A DNA stretch of 18,648 nucleotides, from the NCBI GenBank assembly GCA_937941745.1, contig CALDGV010000602.1, positions 1 to 18,648 of the forward strand, read 5' to 3'. The number at the start of each line of letters is the position of its first letter. Within the stretch, counting starts at the first letter, position 1. The notes under the pieces are model-generated. The model made no database searches. It had not been told where the DNA came from and worked only from the letters and a program-made list of their open reading frames with translations. The translations under genes and the position numbers were made by a program. This DNA is from an uncultured Prosthecobacter sp. (GTDB taxonomy: Bacteria; Verrucomicrobiota; Verrucomicrobiia; Verrucomicrobiales; Verrucomicrobiaceae). Positions 1-6,977 of the stretch are shown here, piece after piece.

Positions 1-1
1 G

Positions 2-733
2 GATGTCTTTTCCAGCTGCTACTACTCCGCTGCGGAGGGACTGCGCTTCATGCTGCCATCGGATCCGCCGTCCATGACGGAGCAGGGCATGATGTGGATG
101 CACCGTTTCCGCACCATTGGTGCGGCGTGGTCGATCGGCACCGAAATCTGGTTTTATCTGCTGGCTCCCTTTCTGGTGCGTCTGCGCTGGTTCTGGCTTG
201 CTGCGCTCTTTCTGCTTTCACTAGCGTGCCGGCTGTGGATTGAGCACTCGCTGGGACGTTATCCCTACTTCTTCTTTCCGGCACAGCTGCTCTTCTTCAT
301 CTCAGGCATCTGGGCCTGCCAGCTTTATCGCCGCTGGAATCTTGATGGGCTGGGGGGGCGGCAGCTGACTCTGGCACGCGGACTCCTCGGTCTGAACTGG
401 CTGATCATCATCTTCTATCCCTGGCTGGAGCAGCTTCTGCCGCGGCTGGCGCTTTATCTCTTGGTGGCGATCTGCCTGCCTTGGATGTTTGCCAGCACCA
501 AGGGCAGCCGCTGGGATCGCCTCATTGGTGATGTCTCCTACCCGCTCTATCTCCTTCATCTGCCCGTGCAAAACCTTCTTCAGGGTCATGCCAGTCTGCA
601 TGATGGCAGCCTCATCGCCCTCGCTGGCCTTCTTCTGGCGGTAGCGGTCGTCCTCATCATTGAGCGGCCTTTTGAAAAGCTGCGCCGCCAACGGGTGTCA
701 CGTGCCGCCCATGTCTCCTTCTCTCCGTCATGA
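2..733 (+). CDS. Acyltransferase-3 family membrane protein, C-terminal part (5' end outside window)
   Basis: The reading frame is open from base 2 and ends at the TGA at 731-733, giving 243 residues; the ATG at 50 is internal, because the frame continues upstream without a stop. Family proteins transfer acetyl or other acyl groups to sugars at the inner membrane, and full members are usually about 350-400 residues, so roughly the N-terminal third is missing. Visible signatures are the WSIGTEIWFYLLAP block from base 128, which matches the conserved W-S-x-x-x-E-x-x-F-Y motif of OafA/NodX-like acyltransferases, several Leu/Phe/Trp-rich membrane helices, and near the C-terminus SYPLYLLHLPV followed by a final hydrophobic helix and IERPFEKL. 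The stop overlaps the next start as ATGA (730-733), pointing to translational coupling. The likely role is O- or N-acylation of the polysaccharide made by this cluster; the acceptor is unknown. Confidence 0.85.
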   Translation, partial: DVFSSCYYSAAEGLRFMLPSDPPSMTEQGMMWMHRFRTIGAAWSIGTEIWFYLLAPFLVRLRWFWLAALFLLSLACRLWIEHSLGRYPYFFFPAQLLFFISGIWACQLYRRWNLDGLGGRQLTLARGLLGLNWLIIIFYPWLEQLLPRLALYLLVAICLPWMFASTKGSRWDRLIGDVSYPLYLLHLPVQNLLQGHASLHDGSLIALAGLLLAVAVVLIIERPFEKLRRQRVSRAAHVSFSPS

Positions 734-1923
734 CACTTGCACTTCTTGGTGGGTCGCCGGCGTTTGAAACGCCCCTGCATGTCGGGCGGCCGAACATCGG
801 CGACAAGCGCCGCTTCCTCCAGCTGGCAGAGGAGGCTCTCGACCGGCGCTGGTTGTCCAACGACGGCGTTTTGGTCAAGGATTTTGAGGCCAGGCTGCAG
901 CGCCTGCTGGGTGTTCGTCATGTGATTTTGGTGACGAACGCCACCGTCGGCCTGGAACTCGCCTTCCGTTCAGTCATAGGAGACCGCAGAGGCGAGGTCA
1001 TCGTGCCCAGTTATACCTTTGTGGCCACTGCACATGTGCCGTTGTGGTGTGGCTGCACGCCCGTTTTTGCTGATGTTGATCCACAAACCCATCAACTGAC
1101 GGCGGCGACGATCGCGCCGCACATCACCAGCCGCACAGTCGCCATCATGCCGGTGCATCTCTGGGGTGCATGCAAGGCTGCACCCGATATCGAGGCTCTT
1201 GCTTCCCTGCATGGGCTGCCTGTCATCTGGGATGCTGCTCACGCCTTTCACACGGCCCTTGGTCAGCGCAAGGTGGGAAGTTTTGGAACTGCTGAAGTCT
1301 TCAGCTTCCATGCCACGAAGTTCATGAACAGCGGCGAAGGCGGAGCCATCACCACCCAGGATGACGAACTTGCCAGGAAGCTCCGCCTGATGCGCAATTT
1401 CGGTTTTGCAGGCTACGACCATGTGGTTTCGCTGGGCACAAACGCCAAGATGAACGAGTTCAGCGCCGCCATGGGGCTGACCTGCCTGGAAAGCCTTCCC
1501 GAGATCATCGCCAGGAACCATGCCAACTGGCTGGCATATGACCACCACCTCTCTTCCTTGCCCGGCTTCAAGCTCTACCGCTACGATTCTTCCACGCAGC
1601 CAAATTACCAGTATGTGATTGTGGAAGTGGACGAGGCCCGCGCAGGCCTGAGCCGCGATGAATTGGTTGCTGTCCTTCAAGCTGAGAATGTGATGGCGCG
1701 GAAGTATTTCTATCCTGGAGCTCATCGCATGGAGCCTCACCTCAGCCAGCAGCCAGACGCTGGCAGGCACCTGCCTCATACTGAGGTTTTGACCCGCACG
1801 GTTCTGGCGCTGCCTACCGGCACGGCGGTCGGGGAGGTGGAGATCAGACGCATCGGAGGTCTCATCGCCCTGGCGCTGACGAAGGCTGCGGAGGTGAAGG
1901 CTGTCCTGAATACACCACGCTGA
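730..1923 (+). CDS. DegT/DnrJ/EryC1 family PLP-dependent sugar aminotransferase
   Basis: A 397-residue protein, the normal length for this family. Family members transfer an amino group, usually from glutamate, to a keto sugar nucleotide, giving an amino-deoxy sugar donor. The N-terminal GGSPAF stretch is typical. The fold-type-I core contains VPSYTFVATAHVPLW around residues 94-108, the cofactor-binding Asp168 in WDAAHAF, and FSFHATKFMNSGEGGAI, in which Lys197 is the expected Schiff-base lysine. The C-terminal part carries the RKYFYPGAH element common in sugar aminotransferases. The ATG at 730 overlaps the acyltransferase stop, and the TGA at 1921-1923 overlaps the next start by one base. The motifs resemble enzymes of the dTDP-4-amino-4,6-dideoxyhexose type (VioA/FdtB-like), but substrate and regiochemistry cannot be read from the sequence. 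With the acyltransferase next to it, it may supply an amino sugar that is later acylated (inference). Confidence 0.9.
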   Translation: MTLALLGGSPAFETPLHVGRPNIGDKRRFLQLAEEALDRRWLSNDGVLVKDFEARLQRLLGVRHVILVTNATVGLELAFRSVIGDRRGEVIVPSYTFVATAHVPLWCGCTPVFADVDPQTHQLTAATIAPHITSRTVAIMPVHLWGACKAAPDIEALASLHGLPVIWDAAHAFHTALGQRKVGSFGTAEVFSFHATKFMNSGEGGAITTQDDELARKLRLMRNFGFAGYDHVVSLGTNAKMNEFSAAMGLTCLESLPEIIARNHANWLAYDHHLSSLPGFKLYRYDSSTQPNYQYVIVEVDEARAGLSRDELVAVLQAENVMARKYFYPGAHRMEPHLSQQPDAGRHLPHTEVLTRTVLALPTGTAVGEVEIRRIGGLIALALTKAAEVKAVLNTPR

Positions 1924-2837
1924 TGATCAAGTTCTTCGCCGCCCGCCTGCATTCGCTGATGGCACGCCTGCCCTGGCTGGCAGCGCTGTATCTGCGCTCA
2001 CTGCATCTTCTGGCACCGGGACTTCCCCAGCTTCGCCGACAGCAATGGCTGAATTCTCTCAGCACGGTGGACTGGGGAAGCCCGCGCCTGCCCGCACGCA
2101 AGGTCTCCCTGGCCGGAGGAGTGCGGCTCTGGCTGCATCCGCATCAGGGGGAGTTTGACTTTGAGGCGCTGCTGGGCGGAAGCCTTACCTATGAAGAGGA
2201 GGTTTTTACCTTTCTCGACAGAATCATTTCCCGTTACGATGCGGTGGTGGACATCGGTGCCAATGTCGGTGTTTTCACCTGCTGGTTCGGCTCCCGCCTG
2301 CGCGGCCGGGGCACCGTTTATGCCTTCGAGCCTTCGCGAAAGGTCTTTGGGCGGCTTCTGGAGAATGTGGAGCGCAACGGCCTGGAAAACGTGCGGATTT
2401 TCAACTGTGCGGTAGGTCAGGATTCGGGGTTTGCGATCTTCACCGAGCCTGAAGGTCATCTGACGAATGGCTCGCTCGTGGAATCTTTCGCGCGGCAGTT
2501 TTCCAGTTCGGTGAAAAAGACTGCCGTGCCTGTGATTGCTGCGGATCGGCTTGCCACGCTGCTGGCGGATCATCAGCGCGTGCTCGTCAAGATCGACACT
2601 GAAGGCTATGAAGCCGTCGTTCTGGAAGCCCTGGCCCCCGTGCTGGCAAAGTGGCGGCCAGACCTCGTGGTCGAGGTCCTGCCCGGCTACGAAGAAGCCC
2701 TGAACGCGGTTCGTTGCCTGCATGATCTGGGCTACAGGCCAAGTTCGATCACGCCGGAAGGCCCGATTCCATGTGACAAGATCCAGGCGGGCCGGTGGCG
2801 GGACTGCTTTCTCAGCGTGGCGGCTGATCCCGGCTGA
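1923..2837 (+). CDS. FkbM family SAM-dependent methyltransferase (first copy)
   Basis: A 304-residue protein with a class I methyltransferase domain of the FkbM type, a family that O-methylates hydroxyls, often on glycans or secondary metabolites. SAM-binding motif I is VVDIGANVGVFTCW (about residues 108-121), the acidic post-I motif is FEPS (135-138), and the family signature VKIDTEGYE lies at 222-230, followed by WRPDLVVEVLP. About 100 residues of N-terminal extension precede the domain, the longest among the three FkbM proteins here. Its first 35 residues are rich in Leu, Ala and Arg and may form an amphipathic or membrane-associated helix. The start is the ATG in TGATG (1921-1925), coupled to the aminotransferase stop. 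The probable job is methylation of a sugar hydroxyl in the polysaccharide unit; the position and the sugar are unknown. Confidence 0.9.
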   Translation: MIKFFAARLHSLMARLPWLAALYLRSLHLLAPGLPQLRRQQWLNSLSTVDWGSPRLPARKVSLAGGVRLWLHPHQGEFDFEALLGGSLTYEEEVFTFLDRIISRYDAVVDIGANVGVFTCWFGSRLRGRGTVYAFEPSRKVFGRLLENVERNGLENVRIFNCAVGQDSGFAIFTEPEGHLTNGSLVESFARQFSSSVKKTAVPVIAADRLATLLADHQRVLVKIDTEGYEAVVLEALAPVLAKWRPDLVVEVLPGYEEALNAVRCLHDLGYRPSSITPEGPIPCDKIQAGRWRDCFLSVAADPG

Positions 2838-2876
2838 TGGGATGCTCCAAGCACTTTGACGGTTGATCTGATTCCC

Positions 2877-3881
2877 ATGAGGCTGACTGAAATTGAGGCA
2901 ATCAAGGCTGTTCGCAGCAGAGAGAGCCAGCCGCTGTTCCCGGCACCGGCACAGCTTCTGGCTCCAGATCTGAATCCTGCGCCTGCTGGCATGAAGCAGC
3001 GCCTGGCCAGGAAGCTGGCACCCTGGCTGCTGCCGTTTCGTGCCTTTGCTGCAGAGCGTGCCCACGGCCGTTTGCTGCCAGAGGTGACAGGCTGCCATTA
3101 CGTTGTCGGACATCGCTTTGCCGACGACTGGGCTTGCCGCCGTTTTGCCCTCGCTGCCGGCGGTTGGCAGGGGAAACGGGTGCTGCTGCCAGGCGCGCAC
3201 TTCAACTCAGGCGAGGCCCGGGACTGGTTTCGCCGCCCGGTCTCGGAGCTCCACCTGCTGGACATCGTGGACTGGACGCCGTCCCTGAACGAGGCCAAGA
3301 ACCAGGTCCAGGCGCTGTGCCGAGGCAGGTTGTTTTTTCATCATGGAACTCTGGACCGCCTGCCGCTGCCCGACGCCTCCATGGACCTGATGGAGTCCCG
3401 TGCCGTGCTGGAGCATGTGGGAAACATGCGCGACACCGCCGCAGAGATGGCGCGTGTGCTCGTTCCTGGCGGCCTAGCACTCCACAGCATCGGCCCGCTC
3501 TACTACTGCCACGGCGGCGATCACTGCATCGGGGCCTACGGCCTGGAGCATGGCTACGATCATCTCCTGCTGGATGATGAGGAGTACACCCGCCGCCTGA
3601 TGGATGAGGCGGCCTTCCAGTCCTTCGGCAGGGAGGCGTCCGATGCCCGCTACTGGGCCATCCAGAAAATCTTTTCCTACCTCAAGCCAGCCGGGTACCT
3701 GGAAGCATTTGCACCCTGGTTTGAGTGCCACACCGTTCTGGCAAAGATCAGCGCGGAGGCTCTGGCATTCCGCAAGGCCAGGCCAGAGGCATGGATGAAG
3801 CTGCTGGCGACCGGATTGACGGAGGCGGACCTGTTGATCGATGGCCTGACCGTCATTCTGAAAAAAAACTCAGAGCCTTGA
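2877..3881 (+). CDS. Class I SAM-dependent methyltransferase, Methyltransf_11-like, atypical motif I
   Basis: From the ATG at 2877 the protein has 334 residues. A TTG at 2856 would add seven residues; neither start has a convincing ribosome binding site, and I prefer the ATG. The middle third looks like a Methyltransf_11 domain: LDIVDW (128-133) fits the acidic loop after motif I, LPLPDASMDLMESRAVLEH (162-180) fits the motif II/III region where residues such as F/L-D-x-x follow a P-D sequence, and RVLVPGGLALHS (193-204) is the usual motif after the core. Motif I itself, expected as G-x-G-x-G, reads VLLPGAHFNSGEARDW here (102-117), so SAM binding may be altered or the family divergent. The C-terminal 120 residues are not recognised. 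The stop overlaps the next start as TGATG (3879-3883). A role in methylating the same glycan is inferred from context only. Confidence 0.8.
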   Translation: MRLTEIEAIKAVRSRESQPLFPAPAQLLAPDLNPAPAGMKQRLARKLAPWLLPFRAFAAERAHGRLLPEVTGCHYVVGHRFADDWACRRFALAAGGWQGKRVLLPGAHFNSGEARDWFRRPVSELHLLDIVDWTPSLNEAKNQVQALCRGRLFFHHGTLDRLPLPDASMDLMESRAVLEHVGNMRDTAAEMARVLVPGGLALHSIGPLYYCHGGDHCIGAYGLEHGYDHLLLDDEEYTRRLMDEAAFQSFGREASDARYWAIQKIFSYLKPAGYLEAFAPWFECHTVLAKISAEALAFRKARPEAWMKLLATGLTEADLLIDGLTVILKKNSEP

Positions 3882-4870
3882 TGAACGAGCCTGTGGAAGT
3901 CTCCGTGGTCGTCAATGCGTTCAACACCGAGCGCTACATCGCCGCGTGCCTGAACTCGATTTTTGCACAGGAGGAGGCTCCTTCCATGGAAGTCATCGTC
4001 ATGGATGACTGCTCCACGGACGGCACTGAGCAGGTCGTGCGTGGTTTTGATGATCCACGGCTCATTTATCTGCGCAACGAGGTGAACCTGAATGCAGCCG
4101 CCTCGGTGAATATTGCCATGGCGAGGGCTCGCGGGCGGTTCATCGCACGCATCGATTCGGATGACGAATACCGGCCGCATTTCCTGAAGCGCACGCTGCC
4201 CATCCTGAGCGGCCATCCCGAGGTCGGGCTGGTCTATGGTGATGTGGCTTTCATGGACCAGGACGGCGTGCTCGGCGGCGGCACGGCCCAGGTCGGCAGC
4301 CGCCGTGAAGGGCGCCCCTCCATCTCAAGGGAGCTGGTGCCGCTGATGTATGACAACTTCATCCCCGCCGCCACGATGATCGCCCGCCGTGAGGCCTGGG
4401 CGGATGTCCTGCCCGTGCCGGCAGGGAGAAACTTTTGTGACTGGTACTGGACGCTGAACATGGCGCGCCGCTGGCCCTTTGCCTTTGTGGACGAAATCCT
4501 TTCCAACTATCGCCTGCATCCCGGCAACATGCACAAGGCCATGGTGCGCGAGAAGTATGGTGAAACCATCACCTGGCTGAACCTGGAAGAGATCTTCGCA
4601 GCAGAAGACTTCGGGGCGAGCCACGCAAGGCTCAAAGCCGAGGTGTTTGGTGCGCAGAACATGGCCTTGGGGCGGAAGTACTTTGGTTTTGGCATGATGC
4701 CGGATGCGCGCCGCTGCCTGATCGCCGCCCTTCGGCATCAGCCGGAATGGCTGGTGCAGCGGCCTGAGGTCCTGCGCCTGCTTCTCGCCTCTCTGCTGCC
4801 GCCCCGCTGGTATGCTGCCGCCAAGCATTGCCTGCGCTCCGGCCGTGAAAAAATCGGGGGCTCCTCCTGA
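3881..4870 (+). CDS. Glycosyltransferase family 2 protein
   Basis: A 329-residue GT-A fold glycosyltransferase. The open frame extends upstream to 3725, but the ATG at 3881 fits: it forms a TGATG overlap with the methyltransferase stop, and GT2 proteins begin, as here, just before the first beta strand (VSVVVNAFNTERYI, residues 7-20). Nucleotide-binding Asp residues lie in VMDDCSTDGT (40-49), the metal-binding D-x-D is IDSDD (91-95), and a probable catalytic-base region is NFCDWYW (184-190), followed by the family-typical YRLHPGNMH (210-218). It should transfer a sugar from a nucleotide donor to the growing lipid-linked oligosaccharide on the cytoplasmic face. No membrane segment is evident, and donor and linkage are unknown. 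A 51-base gap follows. Confidence 0.92.
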   Translation: MNEPVEVSVVVNAFNTERYIAACLNSIFAQEEAPSMEVIVMDDCSTDGTEQVVRGFDDPRLIYLRNEVNLNAAASVNIAMARARGRFIARIDSDDEYRPHFLKRTLPILSGHPEVGLVYGDVAFMDQDGVLGGGTAQVGSRREGRPSISRELVPLMYDNFIPAATMIARREAWADVLPVPAGRNFCDWYWTLNMARRWPFAFVDEILSNYRLHPGNMHKAMVREKYGETITWLNLEEIFAAEDFGASHARLKAEVFGAQNMALGRKYFGFGMMPDARRCLIAALRHQPEWLVQRPEVLRLLLASLLPPRWYAAAKHCLRSGREKIGGSS

Positions 4871-4921
4871 AAGCTTCCAGGTCCCACAGTCATTCTATCC
4901 TCCGTTTATCCCCCCCGTTGC

Positions 4922-5704
4922 GTGAGTCTGCTTTTTCAGCGTTTGTCAGTCTATCTGGCCGAATTTTGGTTTTGTCTTTGTTCCGGTTACGCCTTGCGTG
5001 ACAAGGTGGTTTTGTTGATCGAGACCGCGTCTTTTCATGTCAGGCATCACCGGCCCGGACGCATGATCGAGGCCGTTGTCCGGATCGGCAGCCTCAGGCC
5101 TTCCCTGCGGCTGCGCAGCTACGGCGGGGACATGTTCATCTTCCACGAGGTCCTGCGCTGCCGGGTTTATGATTTTCCGTCTGAAAAACTGCCTCAGGCT
5201 CCCAGGGTGATCCTGGACCTCGGGGCGAACATCGGCCTCACGACATTGACCCTGGCGGCGCGCTTTCCTGATGCTCACATCGTGTGTGTCGAGCCGCACC
5301 CGGAGAATGCCCGGCTGCTCCGTCACAACCTCCGCTGCCTGGAGGGACGGGTCACCATCATTGAGGCAGCGGTTTCGGACCGTTCGGGCATGCTTGAACT
5401 CGCCCTGGACGTGGAGCACTACAATGCCAGCCTCGTGCGTCAGAGCGAGCGCTCCGTCCGTGTGAAAGTGCTGACCCCGGAGGATGTGCTGCGCAGGGCC
5501 GGGGTTGAGGCCGCAGACCTAGTCAAAATGGACATCGAAGGCACCGAGCATCAACTGCTGGTTGGGAAGCCCGCCTGGCTCAAGCCTGTGCAGGTGCTGC
5601 TGGCCGAACTTCACGGCCCCCATCAAAAGGAAATGATCGGCTGGCTGGAGGATGATGGCTTTCATCTGCAGGTGGATGGCGGCCAGGTCCTCGCCTGGCG
5701 ATGA
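4922..5704 (+). CDS. FkbM family SAM-dependent methyltransferase (second copy)
   Basis: A 260-residue FkbM methyltransferase read from a GTG start. The next in-frame ATG, at 5063, would remove 47 residues that look like real coding sequence, so the GTG is preferred, although no strong ribosome binding site precedes it. Motif I is VILDLGANIGLTTLTL (96-111), the acidic motif is VEPHPENA (123-130), and the FkbM signature is LVKMDIEGTEHQLL (200-213), followed by VQVLLAELHGPH (223-234). It differs clearly from the other two FkbM proteins in each motif (DLGANIG against DIGANVG and DAGANWG), so these are separate paralogues rather than recent tandem duplicates. The end overlaps the next start as ATGA (5701-5704). 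The inferred role is O-methylation of one sugar in the repeat unit. Confidence 0.9.
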   Translation: MSLLFQRLSVYLAEFWFCLCSGYALRDKVVLLIETASFHVRHHRPGRMIEAVVRIGSLRPSLRLRSYGGDMFIFHEVLRCRVYDFPSEKLPQAPRVILDLGANIGLTTLTLAARFPDAHIVCVEPHPENARLLRHNLRCLEGRVTIIEAAVSDRSGMLELALDVEHYNASLVRQSERSVRVKVLTPEDVLRRAGVEAADLVKMDIEGTEHQLLVGKPAWLKPVQVLLAELHGPHQKEMIGWLEDDGFHLQVDGGQVLAWR

Positions 5705-5940
5705 AACGCCGTTGGTGGATTTGGAATGCTTCTCCCCTCATGAACCTGCTGGAAACCATCGGCACACGAGTCCGCCATCTGCCCAGAATCCGGCGCTTCG
5801 ATGCTTTCTGGAGGCTTGTGCGTCCCTTTTACGATCGCCTGATCCTGCGCAGTGCGGCTGGTCAGGGCCTGTCCCGCCGCATGAATGGCATGGATGACAT
5901 TCTCCTTGCCCGCTTCCTTCAGGTCTCCAGCGATGAGTGA
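5701..5940 (+). CDS. Small 79-residue protein, probably a truncated FkbM N-terminal remnant
   Basis: The 79-codon frame is basic (many Arg) and has no signal peptide or complete domain. It is translationally linked on both sides: its ATG overlaps the upstream FkbM stop (ATGA, 5701-5704), and its end overlaps the next glycosyltransferase start by eight bases. Residues about 40-79 (RPFYDRLILR, then SRRMNGMDDILLARFLQVSSDE in part) resemble the region just ahead of the SAM-binding domain in some FkbM methyltransferases, where an R-x-x-Y-x-R-L helix is followed by a short R-x-N-G strand and an Arg-containing loop. The protein stops before any GANxG motif, so it cannot be a methyltransferase. Two readings remain: a decayed gene whose catalytic part was replaced by the following GT2, or a functional small protein, for example a partner of a neighbouring enzyme. 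The family resemblance is from memory of the family pattern and is not certain. Confidence 0.55.
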   Translation: MKRRWWIWNASPLMNLLETIGTRVRHLPRIRRFDAFWRLVRPFYDRLILRSAAGQGLSRRMNGMDDILLARFLQVSSDE

Positions 5941-6919
5941 ACCTGCTGCCCATTTCGACTTGCAGGGGACGGTAGGCATCGTCGTTCCCTGCTACAATGC
6001 GGAAAAGACGCTTCCCGAAACGCTGCAATCCATCGCGGCCCAGCCGGCGGCTTGTCTGAGCCGGGTGAGCACTGTGTATCTGGCGGATGATGGCTCCAGC
6101 GACGCCACCGCAGACGTGGCTGGTGCTTTTCGAATTCAGGGAGTCAGGATCGAACTGCTGCGGAATGCTGAAAACCTGGGGCAGTGGCAGACCCTCAACA
6201 AGGCTGTCGAAAAAGTCCTGCAGGATGGCTGCCGCTGGGTGCTGATCCTGCATGCAGATGATGTCGCCAAGGAAGGCTGGCTTTCGTGCATGCTGGAAAA
6301 CATGGGCAGCTGCCCACCCAGGGTCATGAGCCTTTCTTCCAGCTGGGAGCAACTGATGCCTGATGGGTCCGTTGTGCCGGGTGAGGATGACCCAGAACGT
6401 GCCTTGACGGTCATTGAGGGCAGTCAGGCAAACGTGGCTGGAACCCTCAAGAAGGGATGCTGGTGGCACATCTCAGGCTGCGCCATCCGCACTGAGGTCT
6501 TTGAGTCCGCTGGCAGGTTTGATGCCACCTTCCCCTACATTAGTGACCTGGAGTGGCTGATGCGCGTTCTCCACCGTGGCTGGGATGTGGGCTACATTGC
6601 AAGACCCCTAATCCTCTACCGCCAGCATGAGGGGAATGTCTCTTCGAGGTCAATGAGGGAAAGCCTGGATGTCAGGGAAGGGCTGCGGCTGGCAGCCAAA
6701 TACGGTGGGTTGTTGACGCCTGCCGATCTCTGGTGCTGGCACTGGCGGCAGGTGAAGACCTGCCTGCGGCGCGTGCTCCGAAGCTGTCTGCGGAGGGACC
6801 TTTTCGCCCTTCGTCATGCCTGCATCATGCTGGGCCGGTCATGGCTGGGCATGATTCAGGTTCTCATGTTATGGGTGCCCTGGGTGCGAATGCAGCACGG
6901 GCGGCATGGCGCACCCTGA
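5933..6919 (+). CDS. Glycosyltransferase family 2 protein
   Basis: A 328-residue GT2 enzyme when started at the ATG at 5933. The frame opens further upstream at 5885, but 5933 places the start a normal distance before the first strand (VGIVVPCYNAEKTL, 14-27). Nucleotide-binding residues are in LADDGSSDAT (50-59), the metal-binding site is ILHADD (105-110), the probable catalytic acid/base region is ISDLEWLMRV (203-212), and YRQHEGNVS (229-237) is the common element after the core. The C-terminal 60 residues carry basic and hydrophobic stretches (about 270-320) that may associate with the membrane. The start lies inside the end of the 79-residue gene, so the two are coupled. Its expected role is adding one sugar to the lipid-linked oligosaccharide; donor and linkage are unknown. 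Confidence 0.9.
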   Translation: MSEPAAHFDLQGTVGIVVPCYNAEKTLPETLQSIAAQPAACLSRVSTVYLADDGSSDATADVAGAFRIQGVRIELLRNAENLGQWQTLNKAVEKVLQDGCRWVLILHADDVAKEGWLSCMLENMGSCPPRVMSLSSSWEQLMPDGSVVPGEDDPERALTVIEGSQANVAGTLKKGCWWHISGCAIRTEVFESAGRFDATFPYISDLEWLMRVLHRGWDVGYIARPLILYRQHEGNVSSRSMRESLDVREGLRLAAKYGGLLTPADLWCWHWRQVKTCLRRVLRSCLRRDLFALRHACIMLGRSWLGMIQVLMLWVPWVRMQHGRHGAP

Positions 6920-6930
6920 GATGGTGAGCT

Positions 6931-6977
6931 TCAAGGAGGGCCGCCCCTCGCCGGTGGGCTGGATTCAACAGTGGTGA
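6931..6977 (+). promoter_or_regulatory. Possible translational leader: strong Shine-Dalgarno, small hairpin and 7-codon frame
   Basis: The gap ahead of the GT4 gene holds AAGGAGG at 6933-6939, the clearest Shine-Dalgarno-like sequence in any gap of the window, but it lies about 31 bases before the GTG at 6971, too far to serve it directly. It overlaps a perfect five-pair stem (GAGGG 6936-6940, CCCTC 6945-6949) with a four-base loop. A GTG at 6954 opens a seven-codon frame whose TGA (6975-6977) overlaps a GTG at 6974, the second possible start of the GT4 gene. This could be a small leader that couples translation, or chance in GC-rich DNA. Confidence 0.25.

Noticed and set aside
1998..3200. 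A 400-codon open frame on the minus strand opposite the first FkbM gene and the following methyltransferase
   Set aside because: It crosses a clear gene boundary, shows no recognisable motif, and is rich in Gln, His and Arg as expected for the antisense of GC-rich coding DNA. The + strand frames carry intact family signatures.
3725..3880. A 52-residue N-terminal extension of the first GT2
   Set aside because: The extension overlaps the methyltransferase coding sequence and is unlike a GT2 N-terminus; the ATG at 3881 forms TGATG with the upstream stop and sits just before the first strand.
5940..6100. Read-through of the 79-residue frame past its TGA to restore an FkbM domain
   Set aside because: Continuing the frame beyond the stop gives no GANxG motif or other FkbM sequence; the DNA there encodes the GT2 in another frame, so a simple nonsense mutation does not explain it.
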